From: Candidatus Kuenenia stuttgartensis
GTDB taxonomy: Bacteria; Planctomycetota; Planctomycetia; Isosphaerales; Isosphaeraceae
Direction: 5' to 3'
Length of the DNA stretch: 64,000 bases
Assembly (NCBI GenBank): GCA_945865635.1
Contig: CAMBEP010000010.1
Location: 1-64,000 of the forward strand
Part shown: positions 46,559 through 55,904 of the stretch, piece by piece
How positions within the stretch are numbered: the stretch's first letter is position 1
Layout of the letters: every line of letters starts with the position of its first letter
Notes under the pieces: generated by a model
The model's database searches: none
The model's input: the letters and a program-made list of their open reading frames with translations, nothing else
Told to the model about the DNA's origin: nothing
Position numbers and translations under genes: made by a program

Positions 46559-48250
46559 ATGAACACACTAAACAAGCAACTTGGGCGAATTCGATTGTCA
46601 ATCATCCTGATGATCGCATTCAGCTCCATTTGTATTTCTTCAGATCACACGCCCTCACCCAGAAAACCGCCGAATATTCTGATCCTGCTCGCTGACGACA
46701 TGGGTTATAGCGATTTGGGTTGCTTCGGCTCCGAAATACAAACTCCCCAGCTTGATCAGCTCGCAAATCAGGGCCTCCGCTTCACCCAGTTTTATAATAC
46801 AGCCAGATGCTGGCCAACCCGTGCCGCTTTACTCACCGGTTATTATGCACAGCAAGTCAGGCGCGACACCCTTCCTGGCATTCCCAGTGGGAACCAGAGC
46901 GGTACTCGCCCGAAATGGGCCCCTCTGCTACCTGCCTTATTAAAAGAAAGTGGTTATCGCAGCTATCATTCCGGAAAATGGCATATCGACGGCAAGCCTC
47001 TGAACGAGGGCTTTGACCACTCCTATCGGCTCGAAGATGCTGGCCGATTCTTTAGCCCTAAAGTCCATTTTGAAGACGATCAGCCTCTACCTGCAGTCAA
47101 CCGCGATTCCGGATATTATTCCACCACCGAAATTGCAAGCCGAATGATTAAATATCTCAAAGATCATGCCTCAAATCATCAGGACAAGCCATTCTTTGCT
47201 TATACGGCTTTTCTCTCGCCTCACTTCCCTCTCCAGGCATTGCAATCAGACATTGATAAATATAAAGAGAAATACAAGAATGGCTGGGATCAAACACGCA
47301 GCGACCGCCACAATCGTCAGAAGTCGCTCGGATTTAATCATCAGCCCCTGCCAGAAATCGAATCCAATATCGGAGCCCCTTATCCATTCCCGAAAGCGAT
47401 TGAGCGGTTTGGACCAGGTGAAGTCCCATTCCCAAAACCGTGGACTGAATTGACGGACGTTCAAAAAGAATTTCAGGCCACCAAGATGGCGATCCATGCT
47501 GCAATGGTTGACCGGATGGATCATGAAATTGGTCGGATTATCGCCCAAATTCGTGCCATGAATGCTCTGGATAATACCATGATTGTATTTCTTTCCGATA
47601 ATGGAGCCAGCGCTGAACTCATGATCCGCGACGATGGACACGACCCCCAAGCCGCTCCCGGTTCCGCCGACACTCATCTTTGCCTCGGCCCAGGCTGGTC
47701 GGCCGTGGCCAACACCCCGTTTCGTCGCCATAAAACCTGGGTTCATGAAGGTGGAATTGCAACATCGATGATCGTTCACTGGCCCTCTGGTATTAAAGCG
47801 AAAGGCGAGCTGCGAACCCAGCCAGGCCATGTGGTGGATATTGTGCCGACCCTGCTCGATTTAACCGGTTGCAATCGGCCAGAAAGAATTCAAGGCCAAA
47901 TGGTCCCTCCATTTGCGGGAGTGAGCCTGCGAAACGCAATCACCGCCGACCAGGAAATCGAGCGAAATAGCCTCTGGTGGCTGCATGAAGGCAACCAAGC
48001 CATTCGTCAGGGCGACTGGAAGCTCGTCTCAGCAAAGGGTGAACCATGGCAGTTGTATGATTTATCAAAAGACCGAGGCGAAACTCAAGACCTTTCAAAA
48101 TCCGATCATACCCGTTACCTGAAGATGCAAGAGACCTGGGAATTGCAATATCAATCGATTCGTGAGCTCGCCGCCCGCGACTTACCAGCCTCAAAAACGA
48201 ATTCTATCGTAAAGAAAAAGAACGCCGTGAAATCAAAGTCAGATAATTGA
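46559..48250 (+). CDS. Secreted sulfatase (arylsulfatase family)
   Basis: This 563-residue secreted sulfatase would hydrolyse sulfate esters of polysaccharides or glycans. It has a signal peptide (RLSIILMIAFSSICIS), then the metal-binding LILLADDMGYSDLGCFG and the catalytic CWPTR (Cys84-Arg88), whose Cys must be converted to formylglycine. SGKWHIDGKPLNEGFDH, FLSDNGASAEL and a late RHKTWVHEGGIATSMIVHWP follow. Length is normal. ATG 46559 is chosen because it starts the signal peptide; 46490 would add 23 residues. A truncated paralogue lies at 44516-44771. No sulfatase-maturating enzyme is in the window. Confidence 0.94.
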   Translation: MNTLNKQLGRIRLSIILMIAFSSICISSDHTPSPRKPPNILILLADDMGYSDLGCFGSEIQTPQLDQLANQGLRFTQFYNTARCWPTRAALLTGYYAQQVRRDTLPGIPSGNQSGTRPKWAPLLPALLKESGYRSYHSGKWHIDGKPLNEGFDHSYRLEDAGRFFSPKVHFEDDQPLPAVNRDSGYYSTTEIASRMIKYLKDHASNHQDKPFFAYTAFLSPHFPLQALQSDIDKYKEKYKNGWDQTRSDRHNRQKSLGFNHQPLPEIESNIGAPYPFPKAIERFGPGEVPFPKPWTELTDVQKEFQATKMAIHAAMVDRMDHEIGRIIAQIRAMNALDNTMIVFLSDNGASAELMIRDDGHDPQAAPGSADTHLCLGPGWSAVANTPFRRHKTWVHEGGIATSMIVHWPSGIKAKGELRTQPGHVVDIVPTLLDLTGCNRPERIQGQMVPPFAGVSLRNAITADQEIERNSLWWLHEGNQAIRQGDWKLVSAKGEPWQLYDLSKDRGETQDLSKSDHTRYLKMQETWELQYQSIRELAARDLPASKTNSIVKKKNAVKSKSDN

Positions 48251-48265
48251 TTTCTGTTCTGAAAA

Positions 48266-48880
48266 TCACCCCTTCTCGGCAATCACCTTATCAATCTCAG
48301 TAGAAAATGAGTCGGAATACTGAGACTTGACCATCTTCCAGTAGAGCCTGACATAAGGCCGGCCCACAAACGATTTGATCGACCTCAGCCAGCTTTCCCA
48401 ATTCTCATCGTCGAGCAATTCAAATTCATTGCGGTGATAATATACTTCTTCAAATGCCGTAAATGCCATGTCGCATAAATAAGCTCTGGAATCGCGTGAA
48501 AGTGTATGTTCATCTGAGGGTGGCTCGCAAAACCAGTCGCGATTTTCGCATCCATCAAGCATCGCTTTGGAAAGATCCAAAAACCGCTCATTAATCGCTG
48601 AATAGGCTGACGAACGCATGGTTTTTGTCAGCTGGGTCCCTTCCCACAGGAAGAACCAAACCAGAGTGACACTGCCGACGGCGATCATCATCTCCGAGGC
48701 CACGCTCAATCCATCCACCAAGCCTGTGTAACGATTATCCGCCAGCCTTGATAGATAAATTCCAGCCAAAAGACCCAGGCTCGTTCCAATCAGGGTGATG
48801 ATAAAAATCGTCACCCCTGTGCGCACATTTGTTCTCTGACCATTCGTTCCAAGCTGTTGGGGGGTTGTGGGAGGTTTCAT
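48266..48880 (-). CDS. Hypothetical membrane protein with two transmembrane segments
   Basis: This 204-residue protein has two hydrophobic segments near the N-terminus (VTIFIITLIGTSLGLLAGIY and MMIAVGSVTLVWFFLW) and a soluble, acidic and aromatic-rich C-terminal domain of about 120 residues (FTAFEEVYYHRNEFELLDDE). I do not recognise the family. It lies 61 bp downstream of the sulfide:quinone oxidoreductase gene on the same strand and might be the last gene of that operon. Confidence 0.65.
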   Translation of the reverse strand: MKPPTTPQQLGTNGQRTNVRTGVTIFIITLIGTSLGLLAGIYLSRLADNRYTGLVDGLSVASEMMIAVGSVTLVWFFLWEGTQLTKTMRSSAYSAINERFLDLSKAMLDGCENRDWFCEPPSDEHTLSRDSRAYLCDMAFTAFEEVYYHRNEFELLDDENWESWLRSIKSFVGRPYVRLYWKMVKSQYSDSFSTEIDKVIAEKG

Positions 48881-48941
48881 TTTCTATCGACTTCCGTTTC
48901 TAGAATCATGGATCTCACGCACAGATCCCAAATCAAATCAA

Positions 48942-50162
48942 TCACGCCCTGCCCTTCAGCATACCGTGCCAGTAAAGCTGAGGCAATAGATGGCGCTTGA
49001 GTTGATACATGCTCCAACGCTCCTTCGACTGATCAAACGGAAAGCTCTCCAGAATGGCCCCGTCATATCCAAATTCCGCCAGCACAAGTCGGCCATAACC
49101 TGTGACCAGTGGACAACTTCCATACCCATCATATTTAGCATCAACTGGTTTGCCATGAATCAGAGAAATCAAATTCCTGACCACCACAGGCGACTGCTTC
49201 CGAACGGCCGCTCCCGTCTTGGCACAAGGCGCGTTAATACAATCGCCAAGCCCAAAGACGTTCGCAAACTTTGTGGACTGCATCGTATACTTATCCACCG
49301 CCAGCCAGCCTACGTCATCCGCCAACGGACTGTTTTTGATCACATCCATCGGACCCATCGGCGGTGTCACGTGAATCATGTCAAATCCCATTTCCGTGGC
49401 CTGTCCCGTGGCTTTATCCAGAACTTTAGCAGTTTTGGCAGGTCCGTCGATGGCCGTCAGCTCATGACCAAATTGCATTTCAAGGCCCTTGCGGGCGATC
49501 ACGGCGTCAAGCGTTTTACGATATTTCTCTACCGCAAAGATCTGCTTTTGAGGTGTCACATAAACCACTTTGGATTTATCCCGCACGCCCTGACGCCGAA
49601 ATGCATCGTCAGCCAGATACATGATTTTCTGAGGCGCCCCGCCACACTTCACTGGTGTCCCAGGCATAGTGAAAATGGCCGTGCCGCCCTTGAAGTTTCT
49701 AATGCAATCCCAAGTATATTCAGCGATATCGTAACTGTAATTGGAACAGACGTTGTTTTTCCCAATCGTTTCTTTCAGGCCCGGAATCCCATCCCAAATG
49801 ATTTTAATACCCAAGCCGACAATCAGGTAATCGTAAGTGATCGACTTTCCAGAATCTGTTACGATTGTATTTGAGTCAGGCTGAATTGTAGCCACTTTTT
49901 CCTTGATCCATGCCGCACCGGCAGGGATGTAATTCACTTCCTGACGGCGACTTTCTTCCTTTTTGCAAACCCCTCCACCTACCAGAGTCCAAAGAGGCTG
50001 ATAATCGTGGGTGCTCGAAGGTTCGACAATCGCCACATCAAAGTCTTTTGCAGGCAGAGTTCGCTTCAATCGCGATGCCACCGACAGACCCGCTGTACCT
50101 CCGCCCAGGATCACAATTTTGAAATGGTTGCGCGTGTTTTGAGAACTTGCTGGGCTGATCAT
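48942..50162 (-). CDS. sqr: Sulfide:quinone oxidoreductase
   Basis: This 406-residue FAD enzyme is peripheral to the membrane, oxidises sulfide to persulfide and passes electrons to quinone. The FAD fold starts KIVILGGGTAGLSVASRL, and the second dinucleotide region is YDYLIVGLGIKIIWDG. Cys173 in PVKCGGAPQKIMYLAD and Cys350 in SCPLVTGYGRLVLAEF match the active-site disulfide cysteines of the mitochondrial SQOR-like type. A C-terminal amphipathic region (YQLKRHLLPQLYWHGML) fits membrane association. It is in a minus-strand group after the MBL-rhodanese and TauE genes, so persulfide produced here would be handled by the dioxygenase. Confidence 0.93.
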   Translation of the reverse strand: MISPASSQNTRNHFKIVILGGGTAGLSVASRLKRTLPAKDFDVAIVEPSSTHDYQPLWTLVGGGVCKKEESRRQEVNYIPAGAAWIKEKVATIQPDSNTIVTDSGKSITYDYLIVGLGIKIIWDGIPGLKETIGKNNVCSNYSYDIAEYTWDCIRNFKGGTAIFTMPGTPVKCGGAPQKIMYLADDAFRRQGVRDKSKVVYVTPQKQIFAVEKYRKTLDAVIARKGLEMQFGHELTAIDGPAKTAKVLDKATGQATEMGFDMIHVTPPMGPMDVIKNSPLADDVGWLAVDKYTMQSTKFANVFGLGDCINAPCAKTGAAVRKQSPVVVRNLISLIHGKPVDAKYDGYGSCPLVTGYGRLVLAEFGYDGAILESFPFDQSKERWSMYQLKRHLLPQLYWHGMLKGRA

Positions 50163-50323
50163 GGGAAAGCGACTCGTCTTGAAGTGATTTTATGAGCCAC
50201 ATCGCATTCGCCGCCATGGGGCCGCGATATGACCGTATATCCTCTAACATGCCAGATCCCGACCTGTTTTTCAATGATGAAGTTCGTTGGATCTTAACCC
50301 GACCGCATGAAAATCATGATCAA

Positions 50324-51142
50324 TCATGATAAAACCACATTTTTTGCGATCACCCAGGCTGCCACATTAAGAATCGCCAAAGCGAAACCTTTTTGCAGAT
50401 GAGGCCCACCAATACGACGCGACAGAACCGTTCCAAGCCCCATTCCCACCAGCGAACCGACCAGAAATTGAATCACAACTGCCCTCGGAACAGGATCGCC
50501 TGAAACGTAAACGCCTGCGATTGCTGAGATACTCACAAGAGTGATCACCAAAAGCGATGTCCCCACAGCATTTTTCAAATCCATGTGGGCCAACAGGACA
50601 AGTGAAGGTACAATCACGAACCCTCCGCCGATCCCGAAAAGGCCTGTCAGAAGCCCCACAGACATGCCTGTCAGCCCCAAAAGGCGTGCACATCGGCTGG
50701 TCACTCGCAATCGGCCTTGAGGGTCGTGCGGGCAGCTTGCACCCGCCCCTTCTCCGTCGTTTAATGCAATAAATGCATCGGCTGGTTTATTGGATGATTT
50801 CCACATACGTGCCGAGACCATCAGCATGATTGCACCGAACAGAGTCATGACCAGCGATTCAGGCAATAGATCGCCAATCCTGTTCCCAATCGGAGCTGTC
50901 AGCATTCCAGTGGCTGCAAATGCAAATCCAGGCTTCAATTCCACCTGTTTTTTTCGGTATCGAATCAGAAACCCCACAAACGCTGTTGCCCCGACCGCTA
51001 TCACTGAAACCATCGTGGCCTGACGTGCTGGAAGACCCGAGCCATAAACCATTAACGGCACTGCAAATATCGCACCACCACCACCTGTCAGCCCCAATGA
51101 TAGACCCGTGATCAAACCAAATGCAGAATTCATCGGATTCAT
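50324..51142 (-). CDS. TauE/SafE-family sulfite/sulfonate exporter
   Basis: This 272-residue membrane transporter has about eight hydrophobic segments in two halves. FGLITGLSLGLTGGGGAIFA and VGLLTGLFGIGGGFVIVPSL are the internally repeated family motifs. It probably exports sulfite made by persulfide oxidation. ATG 51142 has AAAGAGGG eight bases upstream; upstream in-frame starts at 51148, 51175 and 51241 would add soluble residues and the last would overlap the preceding gene. Its place between the dioxygenase and SQR fits a sulfur-compound exporter in this operon. Confidence 0.9.
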   Translation of the reverse strand: MNPMNSAFGLITGLSLGLTGGGGAIFAVPLMVYGSGLPARQATMVSVIAVGATAFVGFLIRYRKKQVELKPGFAFAATGMLTAPIGNRIGDLLPESLVMTLFGAIMLMVSARMWKSSNKPADAFIALNDGEGAGASCPHDPQGRLRVTSRCARLLGLTGMSVGLLTGLFGIGGGFVIVPSLVLLAHMDLKNAVGTSLLVITLVSISAIAGVYVSGDPVPRAVVIQFLVGSLVGMGLGTVLSRRIGGPHLQKGFALAILNVAAWVIAKNVVLS

Positions 51143-51204
51143 AGTCATGGCCCTCTTTCCAAAATCATTTTCCATTGAAATTTCAGATTCTTGTCGGGCA
51201 GACG

Positions 51205-52605
51205 TCAACCCAAAACCACGCGCTGTTGTGAAACTGCCCAAGCCTTGAAACCCCCTACAAGATCCAAAACATGATCGAAACCATGCTTTTGCAGCAACCC
51301 GGCCGCAATCGACGAACGGTAACCTCCCTCACAATGAACCACCACATGGCCTGTTCTTGGCAACTTACCAAGATTCTCTTGCAAGTGTGTCAATGGAAAG
51401 TTCCTGCTGTCTGGAATATGGCCTGTTGCATATTCCTTTTCGCTGCGCACATCCAGAATAAACGGCTGCTGACTCTCCGAAATCATGTCGGCCAAGGCCT
51501 GCACCGTTATCCGATCCGTTTTACGCTGCAATTCCGGAGCGTTTTCCAAAGCCATCATGCCTCCCTCCAAATAGCCTGACGTATTGTCAAACCCAATCCT
51601 TCCCAGCCTCATCACCGCTTCCTCCACCTGATCAGCTTCCCCTATCACAATAATTGGATCTTTTGCATTCAATATCGAGCCCGCCCAAGTGGCATATTTC
51701 CCCTTTAATGCAATATTGATTGAGCCCGCCAGATGCGAGCCAGCAAAATCCAGCCCCTCTCGCACATCCAGCAACTGAGCCCCTTGCCTGGACATTTCCA
51801 TCACTTTCTCAAGTGGTATTGCTTTAATCGATTCCTGCATGGAACGCTCCAGAGCTGGCCTTTCCTGACGATTCAAGATGGCATCATGCACAAAATATTC
51901 TGGTGCTTCCGGCTGATCTTCTGTCACAATTGCCTTGAATGCCTCACGAGTCATCGGCTTCATGGCATAATTAAATCGCTTCTGTTCGCCAATCGTGGAA
52001 TGCAACTCCTGACCAAGATTCTTGCCGCACATGCTGCCAGCCCCGTGGGCAGGATAAACTAGCGTAGAATCAGGCAGATTCAGCATTTTATGATGGATCG
52101 AATCATAAAGCATATCGGCAAGTTCGTCGGCAGTCACTCCAATCGACGCCAACAGGTCCGGGCGTCCCACATCCCCCACAAAAAGCGTATCACCCGTCAG
52201 GATGGCATAAGGCGTTTGACTGTCATTTCTTTTATCAAACACCAACACGCTCAGCCCTTCGGGTGTGTGGCCAGGTGTTTCCATAAACTTGAGCGTGACA
52301 TCTGGCCCCAATACAATTTCATTTCCATCACTGACTTTATGAAATGCAAATTCTGCCTGGGCTCGTTTGGCCATAATGATTTCGGCACCTGCTTTATCTC
52401 TCAACTCAATATGACCCGCAAGAAAATCGGCGTGGAAATGGGTCAGAATCACATACCTGATCGTCAAGCCTTTGGCCTTGGCATCCGCCAGATATTGGTT
52501 AATGTCACGCTGGGGATCGACTACGACAGCCACTTTGGATGTCTCGTCTGCAATCATATAAGATGCATGAGAGAGACAGCTTAAGTAATATTGATCGAGA
52601 ATCAT
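51205..52605 (-). CDS. MBL-fold persulfide dioxygenase with two rhodanese domains
   Basis: This 466-residue enzyme has an N-terminal metallo-beta-lactamase domain (about 1-250) of the ETHE1/persulfide dioxygenase type: the metal motif THFHADFLAGH at 55-65, ETPGHTPEGLSVLVF and ILTGDTLFVGDVGRPDL. Two rhodanese-like domains follow. The first (about 260-350) has no Cys at the expected loop (VIGEADQV) and is probably inactive; the second has Cys425 in VVHCEGGYRS. It would oxidise glutathione persulfide to sulfite and transfer sulfane sulfur. A candidate operator sits 37-58 bp upstream of its start. Length and architecture match CstB/Blh-like fusions. Confidence 0.92.
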   Translation of the reverse strand: MILDQYYLSCLSHASYMIADETSKVAVVVDPQRDINQYLADAKAKGLTIRYVILTHFHADFLAGHIELRDKAGAEIIMAKRAQAEFAFHKVSDGNEIVLGPDVTLKFMETPGHTPEGLSVLVFDKRNDSQTPYAILTGDTLFVGDVGRPDLLASIGVTADELADMLYDSIHHKMLNLPDSTLVYPAHGAGSMCGKNLGQELHSTIGEQKRFNYAMKPMTREAFKAIVTEDQPEAPEYFVHDAILNRQERPALERSMQESIKAIPLEKVMEMSRQGAQLLDVREGLDFAGSHLAGSINIALKGKYATWAGSILNAKDPIIVIGEADQVEEAVMRLGRIGFDNTSGYLEGGMMALENAPELQRKTDRITVQALADMISESQQPFILDVRSEKEYATGHIPDSRNFPLTHLQENLGKLPRTGHVVVHCEGGYRSSIAAGLLQKHGFDHVLDLVGGFKAWAVSQQRVVLG

Positions 52606-52641
52606 GGCAAAAGTCCTTAGGGCTTGATGTTACTGCGTGGA

Positions 52642-52663
52642 TATATCGTGACATAACGACGTG
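52642..52663. promoter_or_regulatory. Candidate ArsR-type operator before the MBL-rhodanese gene
   Basis: TATATCGTGACATAACGACG aligns with the site at 53089-53110: identical over TATATCGTGA, then shared ATA and CGA. The core ATATCG-N8-CGA has half-site symmetry, though the right half here (CGACGT) is imperfect. Confidence 0.6.
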
Positions 52664-52681
52664 TTGTCACAAAAAAGTGTG

Positions 52682-53023
52682 TTAGATTCGGTTTGGTTCG
52701 TTAGCTGGACATCCGCAATCAAATCGCTGGGCCAGACAGTCGAGCAGCGATTCGACATGGGTGTCAATGACTTGATAGTAGGTATTTCTGCCTTCGCGAA
52801 TCGGTTTGAGAAAGCCGCATCGCTGCATCAATCGAAGATGTTCGCTTGCGACATGAGGCGCAATTGCGCAACATTCTGCCAATTCTCCAACCTTGTAGCG
52901 GTCTTTGAGCAACATTTGAAGCATGCGCAGACGCATCGGATGAGCCAGCGTGCGCAGGCAATCTGCTGCCCCTTCCAAAGCCTTCATTTCCAGTTCCGTC
53001 GGTGGTTCGATGATCCGCGACAT
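52682..53023 (-). CDS. ArsR-family transcriptional regulator, Cys-rich
   Basis: This 113-residue winged-helix repressor has the recognition helix region VASEHLRLMQRCGFLKPIRE and wing GRNTYYQV. Cys is at 22, 51, 52, 69, 96, 103 and 105. It resembles sulfur-sensing ArsR proteins (BigR/SqrR), where two cysteines form a polysulfide bridge that releases DNA; the C51/C52 and C103/C105 pairs are the obvious candidates, but metal sensing cannot be excluded. It is the first gene of the minus-strand sulfide operon, and similar palindromic sites lie upstream of it and of the next gene, which suggests autoregulation. Confidence 0.88.
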   Translation of the reverse strand: MSRIIEPPTELEMKALEGAADCLRTLAHPMRLRMLQMLLKDRYKVGELAECCAIAPHVASEHLRLMQRCGFLKPIREGRNTYYQVIDTHVESLLDCLAQRFDCGCPANEPNRI

Positions 53024-53088
53024 GGCTGAAAAAACCTCTTCCTTCCTGAATACCCCGCGACGTCTTTCTCATTTCTATACTATATAGT

Positions 53089-53110
53089 TATATCGTGAGA
53101 TATCGATATG
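53089..53110. promoter_or_regulatory. Candidate ArsR-type operator before the regulator gene
   Basis: ATATCG and CGATAT half-sites, 8 bp apart, lie 66-86 bp upstream of the regulator start. The left half matches the site at 52642-52663, so both operon genes may be under one repressor. Confidence 0.62.
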
Positions 53111-53150
53111 TCAATTCATTGTTTTTGGGAAATTCTTACTTTTCGTGAGC

Positions 53151-53264
53151 CCTTTGTTCCCTTGATCGCCTCAGGATCCTTGCTCTTGCCGAAGCGTATA
53201 TTTCCAAAACTTATGTTTATTTACGTGAGCACGCCGACTTACGCCTGACTCTTCTTATGTGAGC
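53151..53264. repeat. Three short TT(T/A)(C/T)GTGAGC repeats
   Basis: TTTCGTGAGC (53151), TTACGTGAGC (53221) and TTATGTGAGC (53255) recur in the region between the ArsR gene and the unknown 53.4-kb gene. They resemble the CGTGAG of the upstream operator. A regulator site or chance is possible. The rest of 53111-53405 shows no gene. Confidence 0.35.
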
Positions 53265-53405
53265 CCTGTTAATCCACGCCTTTTATAGGGGTTTTGACCT
53301 TCTGATCCCGCTTTGGGCCGATGTTCATCTATGTCCAGCAAAGACACTTTTACGATAATATTTTGTATACGGGGAATTCTGTTCGTCTTTTTCGGGATTT
53401 TAACC

Positions 53406-54815
53406 ATGACACCTCTCGACCCTGCCGGAAACGCCGTCAAGCACGGCCTCTCAAGCAAAACTTCTCTCCCACAACACGCCCATGAAACCATCCGGCTCAT
53501 GGAACTCGAACTCACGGAGCTTCATCAGCCTGAATCCGATCTCGAAACCAATGCCGTGAAAACCCTTGCGGTGGCACTCTGGCAAAAACACGAACAGGAT
53601 CGCCTCCATGCCCTACGGGTCGATCACGAAATCCTGATCGCAGATCAATTGTTTGACCATCAACAAAATCAGAAATTTCTCGAAAATCATGCCTTGCTTA
53701 TCAAAAACCCTCTGTTTGCCCGCGATATCCTCGCCCAAACTTATCTCGGTGCAAAATTCTTCCATAAAATCTGGACCGACATCGCCGAATCCATCGGCCC
53801 AAATGGATCGGGAATGTCACTCAGCCAAGCCTGGAATGCCGCCCTCTCGGAACAATCCTCGCCCAATGTCCAGGATATAGATACGGATGGATGGTGGATC
53901 TTCGCTCGTTTTATCGCTGCAAGTCCTGCACCCAAAGAAGAAATCGATGAGTGGCTCGACCGATCGGGTGCCAAAAAAAGTAAGACTGCGGCACGGCACG
54001 CAATGTTCCATTGGGAAAACGCCCCGAATACGGGAGAGGCAAAGGCTGATTTGCTGATACGGGCCAATGACCGTAAATCGTACTGGGCAAAACGGGTCGA
54101 TGAATTGGCCCCCATCTATCAACGTGACAAGCAAAGTTTTCGGTCCACGGCGTCTGGCCAAGGTTTAGGCGACCAGAAATTGATGACCGAAGCTCGCCTG
54201 GGTTTACGCTATAGCACTGCGGCTCAAAGACTTGTGGAAAAATTGGAGCGACGCCTCCAAGCTCTAAAAAGTGGTCGCCAGCTAGAGAGACATCGACGCC
54301 TGCAAGCTCTCGAACGCGACCAACGGCGTGAGGAACGTTTAAACCAGCGAAAGTATAGCTTAAAAGGTCTTGAAGCTTGGGAGGCAGATCAAACTGTCCT
54401 GAACGGTCCAATCCCGTCCGCTTATGAAGCCACTCAAAGGCAGGAATTCGGAGTGATCTGCCACGAGGAAACGTCCGAGAACACCCCTCAGGATTGCGAA
54501 CTGGCCGAACCCGTACAGGCTTCAGAAATATCGCCGCAAACCGTTTCATTGCAATCTTATATATCTCTGGTACAAAACGGATTGATAGACGATTCCATGG
54601 ACGACCTGGCGACTCGGGAGATGCTTCAAAGCTGGCCTGACTCCGATTTTTTGGACCCTCGCATACCAAAGGCGAGAGCGGCTTTGATTATGATTCAGGA
54701 TTGCGAACAGGCCGAATATTTCATCAATTGTTTCACCCTTGAAAAACAAAAGCGGTTGAGCAAACTTGCGATTCAGGAGAAGGAGTCCGACCAAGTCCTT
54801 CAGCATGGTACCTGA
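53406..54815 (+). CDS. Hypothetical protein with N-terminal NAxxHGL motif
   Basis: This 469-residue cytoplasmic protein starts at ATG 53406; an upstream frame reaches 53313 but looks unrelated. The N-terminus [14 protein letters not shown] has the Asn-Ala-x2-His-Gly-Leu motif seen at the start of numerous uncharacterised bacterial and phage-associated proteins. The middle is helical and acidic; about residues 260-330 are strongly basic and coiled-coil-like ([20 protein letters not shown]); the C-terminus is acidic. No enzymatic motif is seen. Its 3' end overlaps the convergent aminotransferase by 16 bp. Function is unknown. Confidence 0.72.
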   Translation: MTPLDPAGNAVKHGLSSKTSLPQHAHETIRLMELELTELHQPESDLETNAVKTLAVALWQKHEQDRLHALRVDHEILIADQLFDHQQNQKFLENHALLIKNPLFARDILAQTYLGAKFFHKIWTDIAESIGPNGSGMSLSQAWNAALSEQSSPNVQDIDTDGWWIFARFIAASPAPKEEIDEWLDRSGAKKSKTAARHAMFHWENAPNTGEAKADLLIRANDRKSYWAKRVDELAPIYQRDKQSFRSTASGQGLGDQKLMTEARLGLRYSTAAQRLVEKLERRLQALKSGRQLERHRRLQALERDQRREERLNQRKYSLKGLEAWEADQTVLNGPIPSAYEATQRQEFGVICHEETSENTPQDCELAEPVQASEISPQTVSLQSYISLVQNGLIDDSMDDLATREMLQSWPDSDFLDPRIPKARAALIMIQDCEQAEYFINCFTLEKQKRLSKLAIQEKESDQVLQHGT

Positions 54816-55891
54816 GCAATGAAAACGCTGGCAACACGGCGCACTTGTTCCTCCTGGAGTTCGGCAAAAATTGGAAGGCTAAGCTCTTCAAGGGCCCAGG
54901 CTTCGGACTCGGGAAAGCTCTGTGTGTCAAGATGCTTATAGGCTTCGAGTTTGTGGAGCGGAAAGGGATAATGAACACCGGCACCAATGCCCTGCCCCTG
55001 GAGATTGATCAAGACTCGATCTCGATCTCGTACACGAACTGCATAAATATGATAAACCGATTCATTTTCAGGAGAATTTAGAGGCTGACCATAATTCGGC
55101 AGGAGTTGGTCGTATAAAGCCGCCCATGAACGGCGAAGACGATTCCACGGATCAAGATATTGCAATTTGACATTTAATACAGCAGCCTGAATTGTATCAA
55201 GCCTGCTGTTAAGGCCAGGTTCTTCATGATGATACTTCTTACGGCTGCCCCAGTTACGCAATAGAGTCAATCGTTCTGAAAGTGCAGGATCACTCGTGAC
55301 AACAGCGCCTCCATCGCCATAACAGCCCAGGTTTTTGCCTGGATAAAAGCTGAACGCTGCCGCATGGCCAAGGCTTCCGGCACGATGACCCCGATAGGTT
55401 GCTCCATGGGCCTGAGCAGCATCTTCGATCACTTTGAGGTCATATTTTGATGCAATCTGTCGGATCGATTCCATTTCGCAACAGCGACCATATAAATGAA
55501 CAGGAAGGATGGCTTTGGTTCTTGATGTGATTGCATTTTCAATCAGAGCCGGATTGATCAGGGCATCGTCTGTTCGAACATCAACCAAAACCGGTGTGGC
55601 GCCTGCCTGGGTCACCCCCAAAGCTGTTGCAATGAACGTATAGGCAGGCAAAATGACTTCATCGCCCGGTCCAATCCCAAAAGCCTTCAGAATAAGATGA
55701 ATGGCATCCGTACCGCTGGCCACTCCGACACAACTTTCAGCCTGACAGTAAGATGCAAAGGATGACTCAAAACCGGCCACCTCTGGACCAAGTATAAAAC
55801 CACCATGATCAAGCACGACTTGAATGGCTTGATCTATTTCCGTTTTAATCAAACGGTATTGAGCTTGCAGGTCAACCAGTGGAATGGACAT
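54800..55891 (-). CDS. DegT/DnrJ/EryC1/StrS-family sugar aminotransferase
   Basis: This 363-residue PLP enzyme transfers an amino group to a nucleotide keto-sugar. It shows [67 protein letters not shown] (Asp binding the PLP nitrogen) and [19 protein letters not shown] with the Schiff-base Lys. Motif variants fit the 3-aminotransferases (FdtB/QdtB/WbpE-like). It groups with the Gfo/Idh dehydrogenase at 57.5 kb, a combination that makes 3-amino-sugars such as diaminouronic acids; RmlB at 32 kb could supply another substrate. It is the last gene of a minus-strand set. Confidence 0.92.
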   Translation of the reverse strand: MSIPLVDLQAQYRLIKTEIDQAIQVVLDHGGFILGPEVAGFESSFASYCQAESCVGVASGTDAIHLILKAFGIGPGDEVILPAYTFIATALGVTQAGATPVLVDVRTDDALINPALIENAITSRTKAILPVHLYGRCCEMESIRQIASKYDLKVIEDAAQAHGATYRGHRAGSLGHAAAFSFYPGKNLGCYGDGGAVVTSDPALSERLTLLRNWGSRKKYHHEEPGLNSRLDTIQAAVLNVKLQYLDPWNRLRRSWAALYDQLLPNYGQPLNSPENESVYHIYAVRVRDRDRVLINLQGQGIGAGVHYPFPLHKLEAYKHLDTQSFPESEAWALEELSLPIFAELQEEQVRRVASVFIAQVPC

Positions 55892-55904
55892 AAAACGAGA
55901 ATAC

